Assembly: GCA_036346255.1 (NCBI GenBank)
Contig: CM070634.1
Coordinates: 84,695,020 to 84,759,019, forward strand
DNA from: Ampelocalamus luodianensis
Taxonomy: Eukaryota; Streptophyta; Magnoliopsida; Poales; Poaceae
Direction of reading: 5' to 3'
DNA: 64,000 bases
Of this stretch, positions 36,001-46,232 are shown in pieces. Every line of letters begins with the position of its first letter. The stretch's first letter is position 1. The notes under the pieces were generated by a model that was not told where the DNA came from, searched no databases, and saw nothing but the letters and a program-made list of their open reading frames with translations. The translations under genes and the position numbers were made by a program.

Positions 36001-39000
36001 CCACTGTAAGGGTATATTTGGATGGAGGAATAGAATGGTCCTGTACGGATGGTTCGGGAAATATGCTAGTTCACCTGTTTGGTTTGATGAATAGAACCAA
36101 TTGGTTCAGAACCGAGTGCTTCCATCGACAGGAATATTCGGCTGAGATCCTGTATCGTCGCGTTCGCCAAAAAATCGTGAATCATGCGGTTCACCTTTCT
36201 CCTCGCAACGTGCGATCACTCTCCTCTCTGCGCTGCGCACTCTTCCCCCGACAACTCCACTCCCACGTCATCACCTCCGGCCGCCTCCCCTCCCTTGGCC
36301 CCATCCTTCTTCGTCGCCTCATTTCCCTGCCCTCCTCCGCCCACCTCCACCTCCCCCTCGCCCCATCGCCTCCTCCTCTTCCTCCTCCCGTTCCTCGACC
36401 TCTTCAACCTCCTCCTCCCCTCGCTTGCATCCTCGAGGAGGCACTACACCTTGTGATGGGGTACGTGGATGACTCGCGCGATTGGCGCGCGCGGCCGCGG
36501 CGAGGGCACCCAGAGGCGGCGACTTCTGCGCGACGATGATGAGGGTGTGAGCGAGGAGCGACAACAGGAAGAAGATGACGCGGCGTGACGTTGGCGGGTG
36601 GGGCCCTCGTGTCGAGAGAGAGAGATGGCACGGCGCGGAGAAGGTCGTTCGATCTTGATCGGACGGTTCACAATGATTGAGACAATCGTCCGACCGTACA
36701 ACTCAATCGGGCCGTCCAATCTTGATCGGACGGTCCACAACGTTTGGAAATGTTCGGACCATCTAAACCTCCCATCTTGATCGGACCATCCAATCTTGAT
36801 CGAATGGTCCAGGCACGACGCGTGGGCTGGAGCGCGGAGGTGGGCTGGCAAGCTGGGCCGCGGGGAGGGGGGAATGGGCGGAGCGGTGGCTTTCGGCCCA
36901 AAGCGAATTAGAGGTTTTTAATTGCTCTTTGAATTAAAGAAAATACAGAAAAGCAAAAAGGTTTTTAAAAAATAGTTAATAAGGCCTAAAAATTCTAGAA
37001 AAATACACCGAAATTCCTGGGAGCAGCATTCAAGATCCTGAAATAGAGTCAAGTTCGAATAATGGGTGCTGGGAGCAGCATTCAAGATCCTGAAAAGACT
37101 ACGGGTTCCGTGAATTTGCATGAAATTCATGAATTTCAAAGAACTTTGGTTGCATTTCAAAATTTTCAAAAGCTTTGCCTTACAATTTCAAAAGTTAAAA
37201 TAATTTCCTTGCCTCAAATTCAGATTGGCAAAAAATATATAAGTTAATTGTGTGCAAAACTATTTCCAAACTTGAATTTAAATTCAAATCAATTTCTAAA
37301 CTCAATTCTCACAATTGTGGGAGGTGAACTCACCACCTCTAGTGAGAGGGTTATCATATCCTACTTCATCCACCAAACCAAACAACATCTTGAACCATCT
37401 TGAACCATTCTATACAACTAACCAAACAAATTCCTGTATCATCCCATACAACCAACCAAACATACTGACTGTACCATCCCATACAGGACGATCCCATCCT
37501 ACCTGTACTATCACATCCCATTTAACCTCATCCCATCAACCAAACCAAACACACCCTAAAGGAGCAGGGGAATTGGCCTATGTGATGTTAGGAGTCTGGT
37601 GCCACTAGACTTCAGGGCTGTTTGGAATGGCTTTGGCTTCGGCTTTTCGTTCATAAAAGTCAGAAGCTGTTCCAAACGGAAGGCTTTTTCTCCACTGTTT
37701 TTTCGGAAGCCAGAAGCTGCTCATAACGTAGGAAGGTCGAAAACCGGAAGTTCCTGAGGGGCAGCTTTCCATGCCCTTCATTCCAAGTTTATCCCGCGTT
37801 TTGCTATTCAACAAAAACCACCCGTCATCCCCATCGCCCGCCCGCCCGACCAAAACCCTAGAGCCCCGACGCCTGCTCCTTCCTCCGTTCTCCTCCCGCT
37901 CCTCACTCCTCCCATCCGGTGCCCACCTCCTCCCTCCGATCCGGCTCCCTCCTTTTATTTATTTATAGTACCAAACATTACAGTCCGACTATAACACAAC
38001 TCACACATGACTTGGACTCTTATGTAAACTCTAATATCTCCAACACTCTCAAGATATGCATGAGATAACAATCATGTCCATCTTATCATATATTGCAACA
38101 CCACTGTCTACCAAAACCTACCATCCATCGACTCCATAACCAATACTATCACAAAAACCAAAAGTTGCTCACCACCAATACGACCAAGGACGTCATCAAA
38201 TCCATCTCCACCATCTACCAGTTGTCCTGACCTCAACCTCACCTTCCTCTACCCTCATGCCCCAGCCACCCTCGGCCTCCACCAATCCGCCCACATGCCT
38301 CTAGTCTCGACCTCCACCATCTCTATCTTTGTTACAGACCATTACGCTTGACTCCAGTTCCAATCCTCTCTCGGACATCTCCAGCAACACTATCCCCGAC
38401 ACCTATACCAATACCATCGCACGACACCAATTCCACCATTAGCATAACCACCAAAGCACCACCTGAACAGTCTTCTCCCCCTGTATTCCATGCCTTCCGT
38501 AGTAACCTTCCATACAATCACTACCATGAAACACAACAGCTACAAACTCTCAACAAACACACCATCATCTCTCTCCTTTCCCCAATACAGCACACATAGC
38601 CACACCAGATCCTCCACCGATCTGAATCCAGATCCTGCCACACCAGATCTGAGCCTCCACACCGGATCAAATCATCAGACTTTCACACGGATCAGATCCT
38701 CCACACCGGATTAGAAGATCCTCCACCCTCGAAGCACCCACACCAGATCAGATCCTCCACAACGGATAAGAGATCCACACCGACACCACACCAGATCCGC
38801 CAGACCGGATCCGGATCTAGGATATCCCCACCATCCTCCACCCTCGAAACACCCACTCCCTCTAAGGACGATCACAGGAAACGAATACGCTATACTGTGT
38901 CATAGAAATCAATTCGTACTCCCAAATATATTTACAAATCATAAGTTTCTCACTAGATCTCAAGAGTTGGTATATGAACAGATGTATGGCTCCCATAGGC

Positions 39001-40020
39001 AATTTGCTGATCATAAATATGTGGATTGTGCATATCTCTTCATCTATTCCCTGGACAAGTATGATGGAGCATATCGGCTATTTCAAAGGGCCGATATCCA
39101 TGACCTAGTAGTGCTAAAATGCGACTACGATGAGGAGATCATTAGGCAATTCTATGCTACATTATATATCTCTCCTTATTTCAATCTAATAGTATGGATG
39201 ACAGGGACCACTTACTTGGACTGCCTGAAGCGCGAGTTTGAGCTAGCTTTAAGGACAGATTCAAGCAGATTTGAGAAAATTTATGACAGACCTACTATTT
39301 TGGTTCCAGCCTAGGCGGAGTACTATGATGAAAATATCAGATATACTCCAGGAAAGATAGACGGTCTCCTGCCAATTCCCAGCTTGTTCAACAGGATTAT
39401 TAACCATACCATTCTCCCTAAGTGCGGGAATTTTGATGCCATTAGAGTACAAGCTTGGAACTTGATAGATAACATCATGCACAATAGAAAATTTGATGTG
39501 GTAGATGTTATTCTTATGGAAATTGCTTCTTCCAAGAATGATCGAGTCAAAAGAATCAATTATTCTCTTTATATCATGGCTCTGATCATCCGGAAGATCA
39601 GATATCATGAAGGCTTGGGATCCGTCCACAAGCCATGCGAAGGTCCTCCCATTCCTCCCCGGGATTAGCAAAGGGAAGATGCACCAGAAGAAGAACAAGT
39701 TTTTCTTTCTCAGATCTACTCGGTCGTCCTATAAATTCATGACAGTCAAACATCTCTTTCTACCAAGATGGACTCCATTGGTGAAAGTAACCTCCCTCAC
39801 TGAAAGAGTCACTTCCATTTAGCATACCTGGGCTCATCCTCCCTCTCCAGTCCACTTTGGCCGTCACTGCATCCGTGATCCTTCTTCTCAGGGACCGCAG
39901 GAGTAACCCTTTTTGGTATTTTGATGCCAAAGGGGACAAGAAAAGGAAAAGAATGCCAAAGGGAGAAGCAAAGAAGAAGGAAGTCTAGAAAAATATTATC
40001 TACTATATAATATCTATATA

Positions 40021-40118
<98 letters not shown>

Positions 40119-43100
40119 ATTATAATGTAATGGACTTGTAAACTTTGTTATGATATTATGTCTTTACTATTGAACTTGGTACTTGGTAATATGGTTAAGT
40201 TATTCTTTGTGAATTACAATCTCTATCTTGTGTTTGATTATAGTATTGTCTATTCCCTCAAGTTCAATAAACAAAAGAAACTCCGCCATTTTTCTTTAAA
40301 ATCTCTACATGTGCTTGCAAAAGCAACTTCTCATTTATATGCACATGTTTAGGGGGAGCTTTCTTTGAAATGACTTTTAAAAGCAAATAATTCTCAAAAC
40401 TTTTTTGAGCTCATTGCAAGAATTATTTTGTTAAGTCAACAAGAATATACAACTCGTTTTAAGTCAACAAGAATATACAACTCGTTTTTCAACAAGCGGT
40501 ATATTCAAAACAATATCTTTCTCACATATCGATTGAGTTATCATCAATTACCAAAAAGGGAGAGATTGAAAGCATCTAGGCCCCTAAAAATTATTTTAGT
40601 AATTAATGACAATACATGAATATGGGACTAACGTGTTTATTGAATGTTTAAAAAGTTTAGTCCCGATGACGAATATAACAACCTGAAGATGCATGCTAAA
40701 GGTTAATATGAAGATCAATATGGTTCAAGATAAGGTATAAATAGTCTAGGATTCCTTTTGTATTTTACCGGTCTTAGGAGAAAAGGATAGAAGACCGGAT
40801 TTTAGGTTAAATGTCGTACTATTAAGAGGGATCATGACCAGTGCTTGACATCATGTTATTGTATCATTTGGATCAATTTAGAATCATGCATGCACTTAGA
40901 GTTATTCTTGAAAGCTAACTTTGTTTTTCTCAGAAAAGTCGGTAGTACCGACATTTACTTGAAGGTACTACCGCATAGCGGTATGACTGCATACCCTAAA
41001 CGGAACTACCGCATAGCGGTATGACCGCATACCCTAAATGGAACTACCGCAACTCGGTCTGTCCGAGACTTTGTTGGCGGTATGATATTTCCCAGATAGT
41101 GCCAATTTTGGACTCGAAGGGAAGCGGTAGTACTGCCCTTTGTAATTGGTAGCACCGGAGAGCGGAACTACTACATTCCCATCGGTGGTAGTACTGTGCC
41201 AAAATTCCAACGGCTAGTTTAGAGGCATTAATTACGTCTGCGCTAGCCGTTATTGTGCAGACGGTGGGAGTGCGGTAGTACCAGCGGATGAACGGCAGTA
41301 CTACCGCTCGTGCTGAAAAATTCAAGACTTTGCTTCTAACGGTCGAATTTGTTTGTGGGGGTATAAATACCCCTCCACCAGTTCAAGGACAGGAGTTGGA
41401 GACCTCATTTAACATCTTTGAGTTAAGAGCATACTCTCCCACCTTATATACACTTGTTGCATTCATTGTGAGGTTGTTGAGCAAAATTCAAGCGCATTCA
41501 TTTCTAGATTGATCCTTAGCACTTGATTGCCGTCAAGCGAAAATTGTGGTTCTTTACTCTTGGTGTTTGCTGACACCTAGACGGCTTGGTGGGAGTACGC
41601 GCGGTGATCTTTTCAAGAAGATTGTGAAGAGGCCTGGTGCCAAATTGTGAGTGATTTGGTGTTCGCCATCTTCGGAGCGGAGGAAGAACAACCATTAGTG
41701 AAATTGAGGAGCAAGACTTAATTTGTTGAGTTGGTCCAAGTTGCTTGGGCTTTCCTCAACGTGGATTAATGAAGACCGACAAGTCTTCGATACCATGGCA
41801 AAACATAGTGAGTCATCATTTGGTTATTCCTTTGCCTTTACTTTACGCAATTATATTTCTAGCAATTGAGATTGTCTTATTTAATTGTGATTGAGATATA
41901 TTTGTAGAGTCATGTGGCACCTTAGCGTTACTAGAATTGGGCAGGTCTTGAATTGCAATATAAATATTGCTTAGCTCATAAATTAGTTTTTAGAAAGTAA
42001 GAATTTTAAGAACCTTCTATGCACCCCTTCTAGTCGATTATCTTTGATCCTACATGTTAGCATCTCATCTCCCCCAGGCTTCTTCTCCCCGATGCCTCTT
42101 CAAGCCGCCTTCACCTCCACCGTCGAATCTCCTCCCCGGCAGTCGCCTCCACGTCCACCGCCGGATCTCCTCCCCAGCCTCCGCCTTCTCCACCACCGGC
42201 CAGAGCGTTGGATCCCCTTCTCCTCCGCCGCCGGCCCGAGTGCCTCCCCGAATGCCAACCAACGCCAACAGCTCATCCTCTCTTCCTCCTCACTCCACAC
42301 GTCGAGCGATCCCCAACACCTGGTTCCTCCTTCCTCTCCCCTGAACTTCCTCCCCCCGAGATCACAACGAAGAGCAGCGAGACCCTCCTCCCCCGAAATG
42401 AGCAGCGAGATCCTCTTCCCTGATTGCTCCGTATTTGCTTCTCCCCCGCCGGATCCACTTCTCCCGAACTCCTCCACCACCTTCCGCTCGAGCCGGCCCG
42501 AGCACCGGATCTCGCCTTCCGAGCATTGAATCCTGCCACCACTAGCCGGATCCCACCTTCCTCGCGTCCCACCCTATACATGTCCGGATCCTCATCCTCC
42601 TCGATCTCCTCCTCGCTCCTCGCTCTTTATCCCCATTGTTACCGCATAAGGAGTTACATCATTGGCTAAACTAAAGCACCCTTTTTACTACTTTTATATG
42701 TTCTGGACATCTTTTATAGGCAAAATTTGATTTATGCCACTAAGAATCTTGCCACTTTGATATATGCCACTGAGTATATTGAAATTAGAAATTTGCCACT
42801 CCAGTTTCTTTTCTCATTGAAATTTGCCATTCTCATCTCTTTTCTCCAATTTTCCATCAAATCCAAATATGATTGCCCATTTTGCTCCTCTCCTTTATGA
42901 ATCCATCCCTCTGCTGCTGGTCACCTACGGCCATGAACACGCAAGCGTGAGGCGCCGGTCTGTCCCCTCCCCGTCCCTCGTCCTTCGCCGGTCCACGCGA
43001 CTCATGCTCCTCCCGCCGCCGGTCTTTGCCCCTCCCCGGTCCTCGCCCAAACCGGCGGCGCCTCCCCTAGTCGGCCGCCTCCTAGTCGGCCGGCCGCCGG

Positions 43101-44551
43101 CTCCAGCGCTCACCACCTCCTCCGCGGCCGTCCCGCTACCACGCCTGCCGCCGAGGCGTCTTGCTACTCCCAACATCATGCCACGCCGCGTCTCCGGGCC
43201 ACCCCCAACACGTCGGCCGCCTCGTCTCCGGCACCTTCTGTGTTGGAACAAACTAAAGAAACTCACATTTGGTAGATCTGAGGCGCTCGGTGATCGACAA
43301 AGCCAATCAAATATGTAGTATAAGCGTGTCTTGGTAGTCACGAACGTCACGAAGCGAAACACGAGGCGAAAGAAAAAATCTTTGGTGCTGCATGCAAGGT
43401 GCACGACAACGTTTTTCTATTGCTTTTCTTCTTACATACCTTCAACTCACGCGACTTATAAGCCATATAAAGGGCTGCTCACGGAGGCGCGGATACGGAC
43501 TCGGACTCAAGGTCATACTCGGATCGAATGACGCGAATACGAACTCAAAACTAAACTTAGAAACTAATACAAAGATTACCTAACATTCGTGTCACGCCCC
43601 TGCGAAGGCCTCCACCAACATCGACCGTATGCGGCGTTCTTGGCGTCCCTTCAACGAACGACGGTCTAAGTGGCGGTGACGTGCCCTGCAGACGCCACTT
43701 AGAGCTCCCTCGGGGTCGGCCGACTAGGGGGAGGCGCCACCGGTCTTTATCAGATTATCTGCAGCGATGCATCATTCTTTATCGGATTATCTGCGGCGCG
43801 CGTGGACCGGCGACCGGCGGGGAGGGGGAGGGGAGCAGGACCGCCGGTGTCCCACGCTTGCGTGTTCATGGCCGCAGGTGACCAAATGGATGGATTCATA
43901 CGGGCAGCAGAGGGATGGATTCATAAGGGAGAGGGGCAAAATGGGCAGATCATATTTGGATTTGATGGGAAATTGGAGAAAATAGATGAGAATGACAAAT
44001 TTCAACGAGAAAAGAAACTGGAGTGGCAAATTTTCAATTTTAATATATTCAGTGGCATATCTTGAAGTGACAAGATTCTTAGTGGCATAAATCAAAATTT
44101 GCCCTTTTATCAAATTCCTCTTTATTGAATTATGTGTTCGTACTATGTATTCGTGCAAAGGGAGTGCAGCGGCCTTATAAACTTACTTATATCTGTCTAC
44201 TTTTCTGTTCTAAACTTCCAACATAAGCGTTCAAACCGTACATAGTCAAGCAAATGCACACTCCATCAAAGTCTTGAGTATGAAATATATACCTGCAGCT
44301 GCAGCTTGGACATCATCACTCATGGAATCCCTGACGTGGAGAACGAGCCGCGTGCTATAGTTTTGATGCACAGCATAGAAATCTTCCATGGCCAGTGAAA
44401 TGCTTGTACGTGCTACCTTGCCCACCAATGTCCCCAGATCAAGTATCACTCCTACATGGAATTCCTCTACCATACTTTTGGTAACATTTTGAGCAACTGC
44501 AAAGCTGCATGTTAAGAGTAGGAACACTATGATTCTAACTGCTGGCGCCAT
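30071..44551 (-). CDS. Plant glutamate-receptor-like cation channel (GLR, clade II-like)
   Basis: A ligand-gated non-selective cation/Ca2+ channel of the plasma membrane. Six exons with GT-AG introns: 44551-44293, 33654-32318, 31863-31560, 31140-30737, 30614-30299 and 30195-30071. Phases fit throughout (for example ..QAAAA|VLNLLENYN across intron 1), giving about 914 residues, normal for the family. A signal peptide (MAPAVRIIVFLLLTCSFAVA) is followed by an ANF-type N-terminal domain (about 40-400) and the S1 ligand lobe with conserved R547. Next come M1, the pore segment (QLAIMIYFPLFEE), M3 with SYTASLTSML (659-668), the S2 lobe and a final membrane span (IILTGVASTSSLLVALIIFF). If the 102-nt last intron is retained, the frame instead stops at 30153 (about 921 residues). 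An ATG at 44590 is an alternative start. Intron 1 is 10.6 kb of transposons. Whether the gene is expressed cannot be told. Confidence 0.88.
34163..34642. mobile_element. hAT-type MITE in GLR intron 1
   Basis: A 480-bp element with perfect 11-bp terminal inverted repeats CAAGGTTGTCA and a perfect 8-bp target duplication TTTGATGC (34155-34162 and 34643-34650). It is AT-rich with repeated gattcta/tagaatc motifs and has no coding capacity. Confidence 0.85.
34761..35439. mobile_element. hAT-type element with GC-rich core in GLR intron 1
   Basis: A 679-bp element whose ends CATGGTTATTAAGGCG and (inverted) CATGTTTATTAAGGCG match but for one base. It is flanked by a perfect 8-bp duplication ATTAACCT (34753-34760 and 35440-35447). 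Near both ends are gcgaggcgatgcctta-type palindromic motifs. The core (34,960-35,380) is very GC-rich and could be captured host sequence of unknown source. Confidence 0.85.
35448..36006. other. GLR intron 1 spacer
   Basis: AT-rich intron sequence between two transposons. No element or conserved exon is seen. Confidence 0.4.
36010..37556. mobile_element. PIF/Harbinger-type element in GLR intron 1
   Basis: The left end GGGTATATTTGGATGG and the inverted right end GGGTGTGTTTGGTTTGG are flanked by TAA on both sides (36007-36009 and 37557-37559). Subterminal regions repeat catcccatac/gtatggga-type motifs. The 1.5-kb interior includes a CT/GC-rich block (36,190-36,460), four spaced copies of a (c)atcttgatcgga(c) motif (about 36,650-36,800) and a tandem gggagcagcattcaagatcc pair (37,019 and 37,074). 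There is no transposase. It is probably another sequence-carrying non-autonomous element. Confidence 0.65.
37560..38966. other. Intron spacer with partial elements
   Basis: It begins with one arm of an element (gggctgtttggaatggctttgg, 37,616 on) whose partner arm I cannot find. A GC-rich block runs to about 37,960. The region 38,600-38,830 is a degenerate simple repeat of ccacaccggatcagatcct. No coding sequence is supported. Confidence 0.4.
38967..39668 (+). pseudogene. LTR-retrotransposon ORF remnant (grass gag-like/plant transposon protein)
   Basis: One reading frame runs from MVYEQMYGSHRQFADHKYVD to IPPRD, broken by a single in-frame TAG at 39312-39314. The motifs VLKCDYDEEIIRQFYATLYI and WMTGTTYLDCLKREF are those I know from ORFs annotated as grass retrotransposon or 'putative plant transposon' proteins. 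Function in the element is not established. The 5' part and the left LTR of the element are missing. It lies upstream of the polypurine tract and LTR at 40,550-42,054. Confidence 0.6.
40027..40117. repeat. (TA)n(TG)n compound microsatellite
   Basis: About 18 TA dinucleotides (40027-40062) are followed directly by about 27 TG dinucleotides (40063-40117). It lies in the 3' untranslated part of the LTR-retrotransposon remnant and is likely highly polymorphic. Confidence 0.95.
40567..42054 (+). mobile_element. 3' LTR of a plus-strand LTR retrotransposon
   Basis: A polypurine tract (AAAAAGGGAGAGAT, from about 40,552) is followed by TGAAAGCATCTAGGCCCC, and the 1488-bp LTR ends ...GATCCTACA. Inside, a 38-bp unit (starting at 40967, 41005 and 41043) repeats actaccgcatagcggta, so the U3 region has a phased array of small palindromes. 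TATAAATACCCC (around 41,370) is a plausible TATA box. The 5' LTR is absent, so the element is truncated within GLR intron 1. Confidence 0.7.
42055..42710. other. GC-rich intron spacer
   Basis: A proline/serine-type GC-rich block (42,060-42,600) resembling captured 5' gene sequence or transposon filler. No identifiable gene. Confidence 0.35.
42719..44103. mobile_element. Mutator-like element with long inverted ends
   Basis: The terminal inverted repeats start GGCAAAATTTGATTTATGCC on the left and GGCAAATTTTGATTTATGCC inverted on the right. They remain alignable for at least 240 bp, and GC-rich inner parts (agtcggcc...) are still inverted near 43,070 and 43,720. The flanking 8-mers CTTTTATA (42711-42718) and CTTTTATC (44104-44111) differ at one base. 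Long TIRs favour a MULE, while an 8-bp TSD would also suit hAT. The ~600-bp interior has no transposase. The element ends about 190 bp from the GLR first exon. Confidence 0.75.
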
Positions 44552-44585
44552 CTCTTGAACTGTGAGTTTTGCAAGAGAATGCTTT

Positions 44586-44732
44586 TGCACCGGTGCACTA
44601 CTTATAGAACTGTATTAGTCGTCTGTTCCTCGTACTAGTCGAGCCGAACTACAGTTATATTTCTGCTATATTACCTTGCTTGATATTTGTCGCTTCTTTG
44701 CAGTTCCTGTCAAAAACTTAATTGACAGGAAC
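44586..44732 (-). promoter_or_regulatory. GLR core promoter
   Basis: On the minus strand a TATA-type sequence CTATAAGTAG (44599-44608) lies about 50 bp upstream of the chosen ATG at 44551. A perfect 12-bp palindrome TGCACCGGTGCA (44586-44597) sits between them. Upstream, 44703-44732 holds a perfect 11-bp inverted repeat (GTTCCTGTCAA/TTGACAGGAAC) with an 8-nt loop. Transcription start is inferred, not shown. If transcription starts downstream of this TATA box, the ATG at 44590 would be near or before the start site, which supports the shorter protein. Confidence 0.45.
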
Positions 44733-45355
44733 TATGTGCAGTTTTGCACTAGTGCCGTAGTAATAGCAGTGTCTGAGTTGCCGGTTTTCACGGTTTAGCT
44801 GAAGTGAACATTAGTTAAATCTCTGTTAGAATATTACTTTGTTCATAATCTGTCACTTCCTCGCAATTTCTAGAGAAATATATTATTTGCTTTCCTAGTC
44901 AAGGTTTTCTTCCCTTTCTTCGTGACTGGTGATTTTGACCTCTTTTCATTTCTTCTCTGAACTTCTCTGCTGATGGCGATTTATATTTTGTTTTTACTTG
45001 CAGTGAATTTGTCTAACGTTAAACTGGCAAGTGGAGAGCTGAGAGCATGTTTCTTCCTCCGAAGGACGTGGATTGATGGTGCCTTTGTTTTGGCCAATTG
45101 CAAGTGGATTCCGATGGAGCAAGAGCAAGACATCGGGGAGACACGCGTTCGGGGAATTTTTCACTGAGCGCATAAGCAGGCGTGGTGAGGCAAAGCGAAG
45201 GCATGCAGCTACCAGCGCGACCACACGTGGAGAGCAAAGGCAGCATGCGACATCCGACGGGTGGGGACACGCGGACCGAAGACCCGATGGCCAGGAAAAT
45301 ATTATCGACATGGCCACTCTCCCATCAGCTCGTTTCTGTCTCCTTTTATATGGAG
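44733..45355. other. Intergenic, upstream of GLR
   Basis: No gene is supported. The frames at 44,973-45,369 on both strands lack family features. Confidence 0.35.
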
Positions 45356-46079
45356 AGAGAACTGCTTGATTTTATGTGTTTCTTCTTGTAAGCAGCTCTT
45401 TAGATGATACACATGCCTATATCTATTTAAATAATAAAACGTGTTTGTGACTTGTGAATAAAATCGCTACTTGTTCATAATGGTAGGCAAAATATGACGC
45501 ATCTTAACTTGCATAAGTTTTTCATGGGACATCAAATTTTTTGGTTGAACATACTAGAATTTATGTGCAAATGTAGTTTTTCCATTCCCTCTTTGTTTAG
45601 AACCCATCGATCCGGTAATTTTTCCTTGTGCTACACCAAACTATGCTTCGATTTATGGACTTTTATGACTTATGATTGAATTAATTTGTAGAAAATGCCC
45701 TTTGCGTACTTTTAGAAACAAAATTTAATACCGAGGGAATGTTAATTACCTCATCAGCACAGTTTATTATCACAGTTTATTAGTTGCATTATGTCTACCA
45801 TCCTTGCTTTTATTTTTATCCTAGTATATTAGCTGTGAATTAAGGGAATCTTAGCGGTATTTTAAGGGAACGAAGGCTTGTCTTATGCACGTATATTTTA
45901 AGGAAATGTTACTTCAACACCACATCTCATCTTTGAATTTGTATCCTAGTATATTAGTATATAACCTGGTCTGTCCAACCCTACAACTTAGTCTCCCCTG
46001 ATGATAGGAAAAGAAAACAAATTTAAAGGAAGAGAGCGCCTGAGCAACATGAGGAAGGCATCTTGGACCTGACAATATA
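45356..46079. repeat. Local duplication, copy A
   Basis: About 724 bp starting gagaactgcttgattttatg, matched by copy B (55584-57572, less its inserted transposon) in the same orientation with roughly 5-8% visible differences. It is AT-rich and non-coding. The LTR element at 46233 lies between the two copies. Confidence 0.85.
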
Positions 46080-46232
46080 TGCCTAATAATGATGCAGCGG
46101 ATCATGTAACTGGACAATCATATAAAATTGATTCTTGTTTTCGTCTTTTCTGGTTGTCTTGGACAATCATGTAATTAGTTGTTATTGTTCAAGTGCTACA
46201 AAGATGGTTTAGTTCTTTACTCAAGAATAATT

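Noticed and set aside
36018..36539. 173-codon plus-strand ORF in GLR intron 1
   Set aside because: It is low-complexity (CCT/CTC-rich), overlapped by open frames on the other strand, and contained within a PIF-type element.
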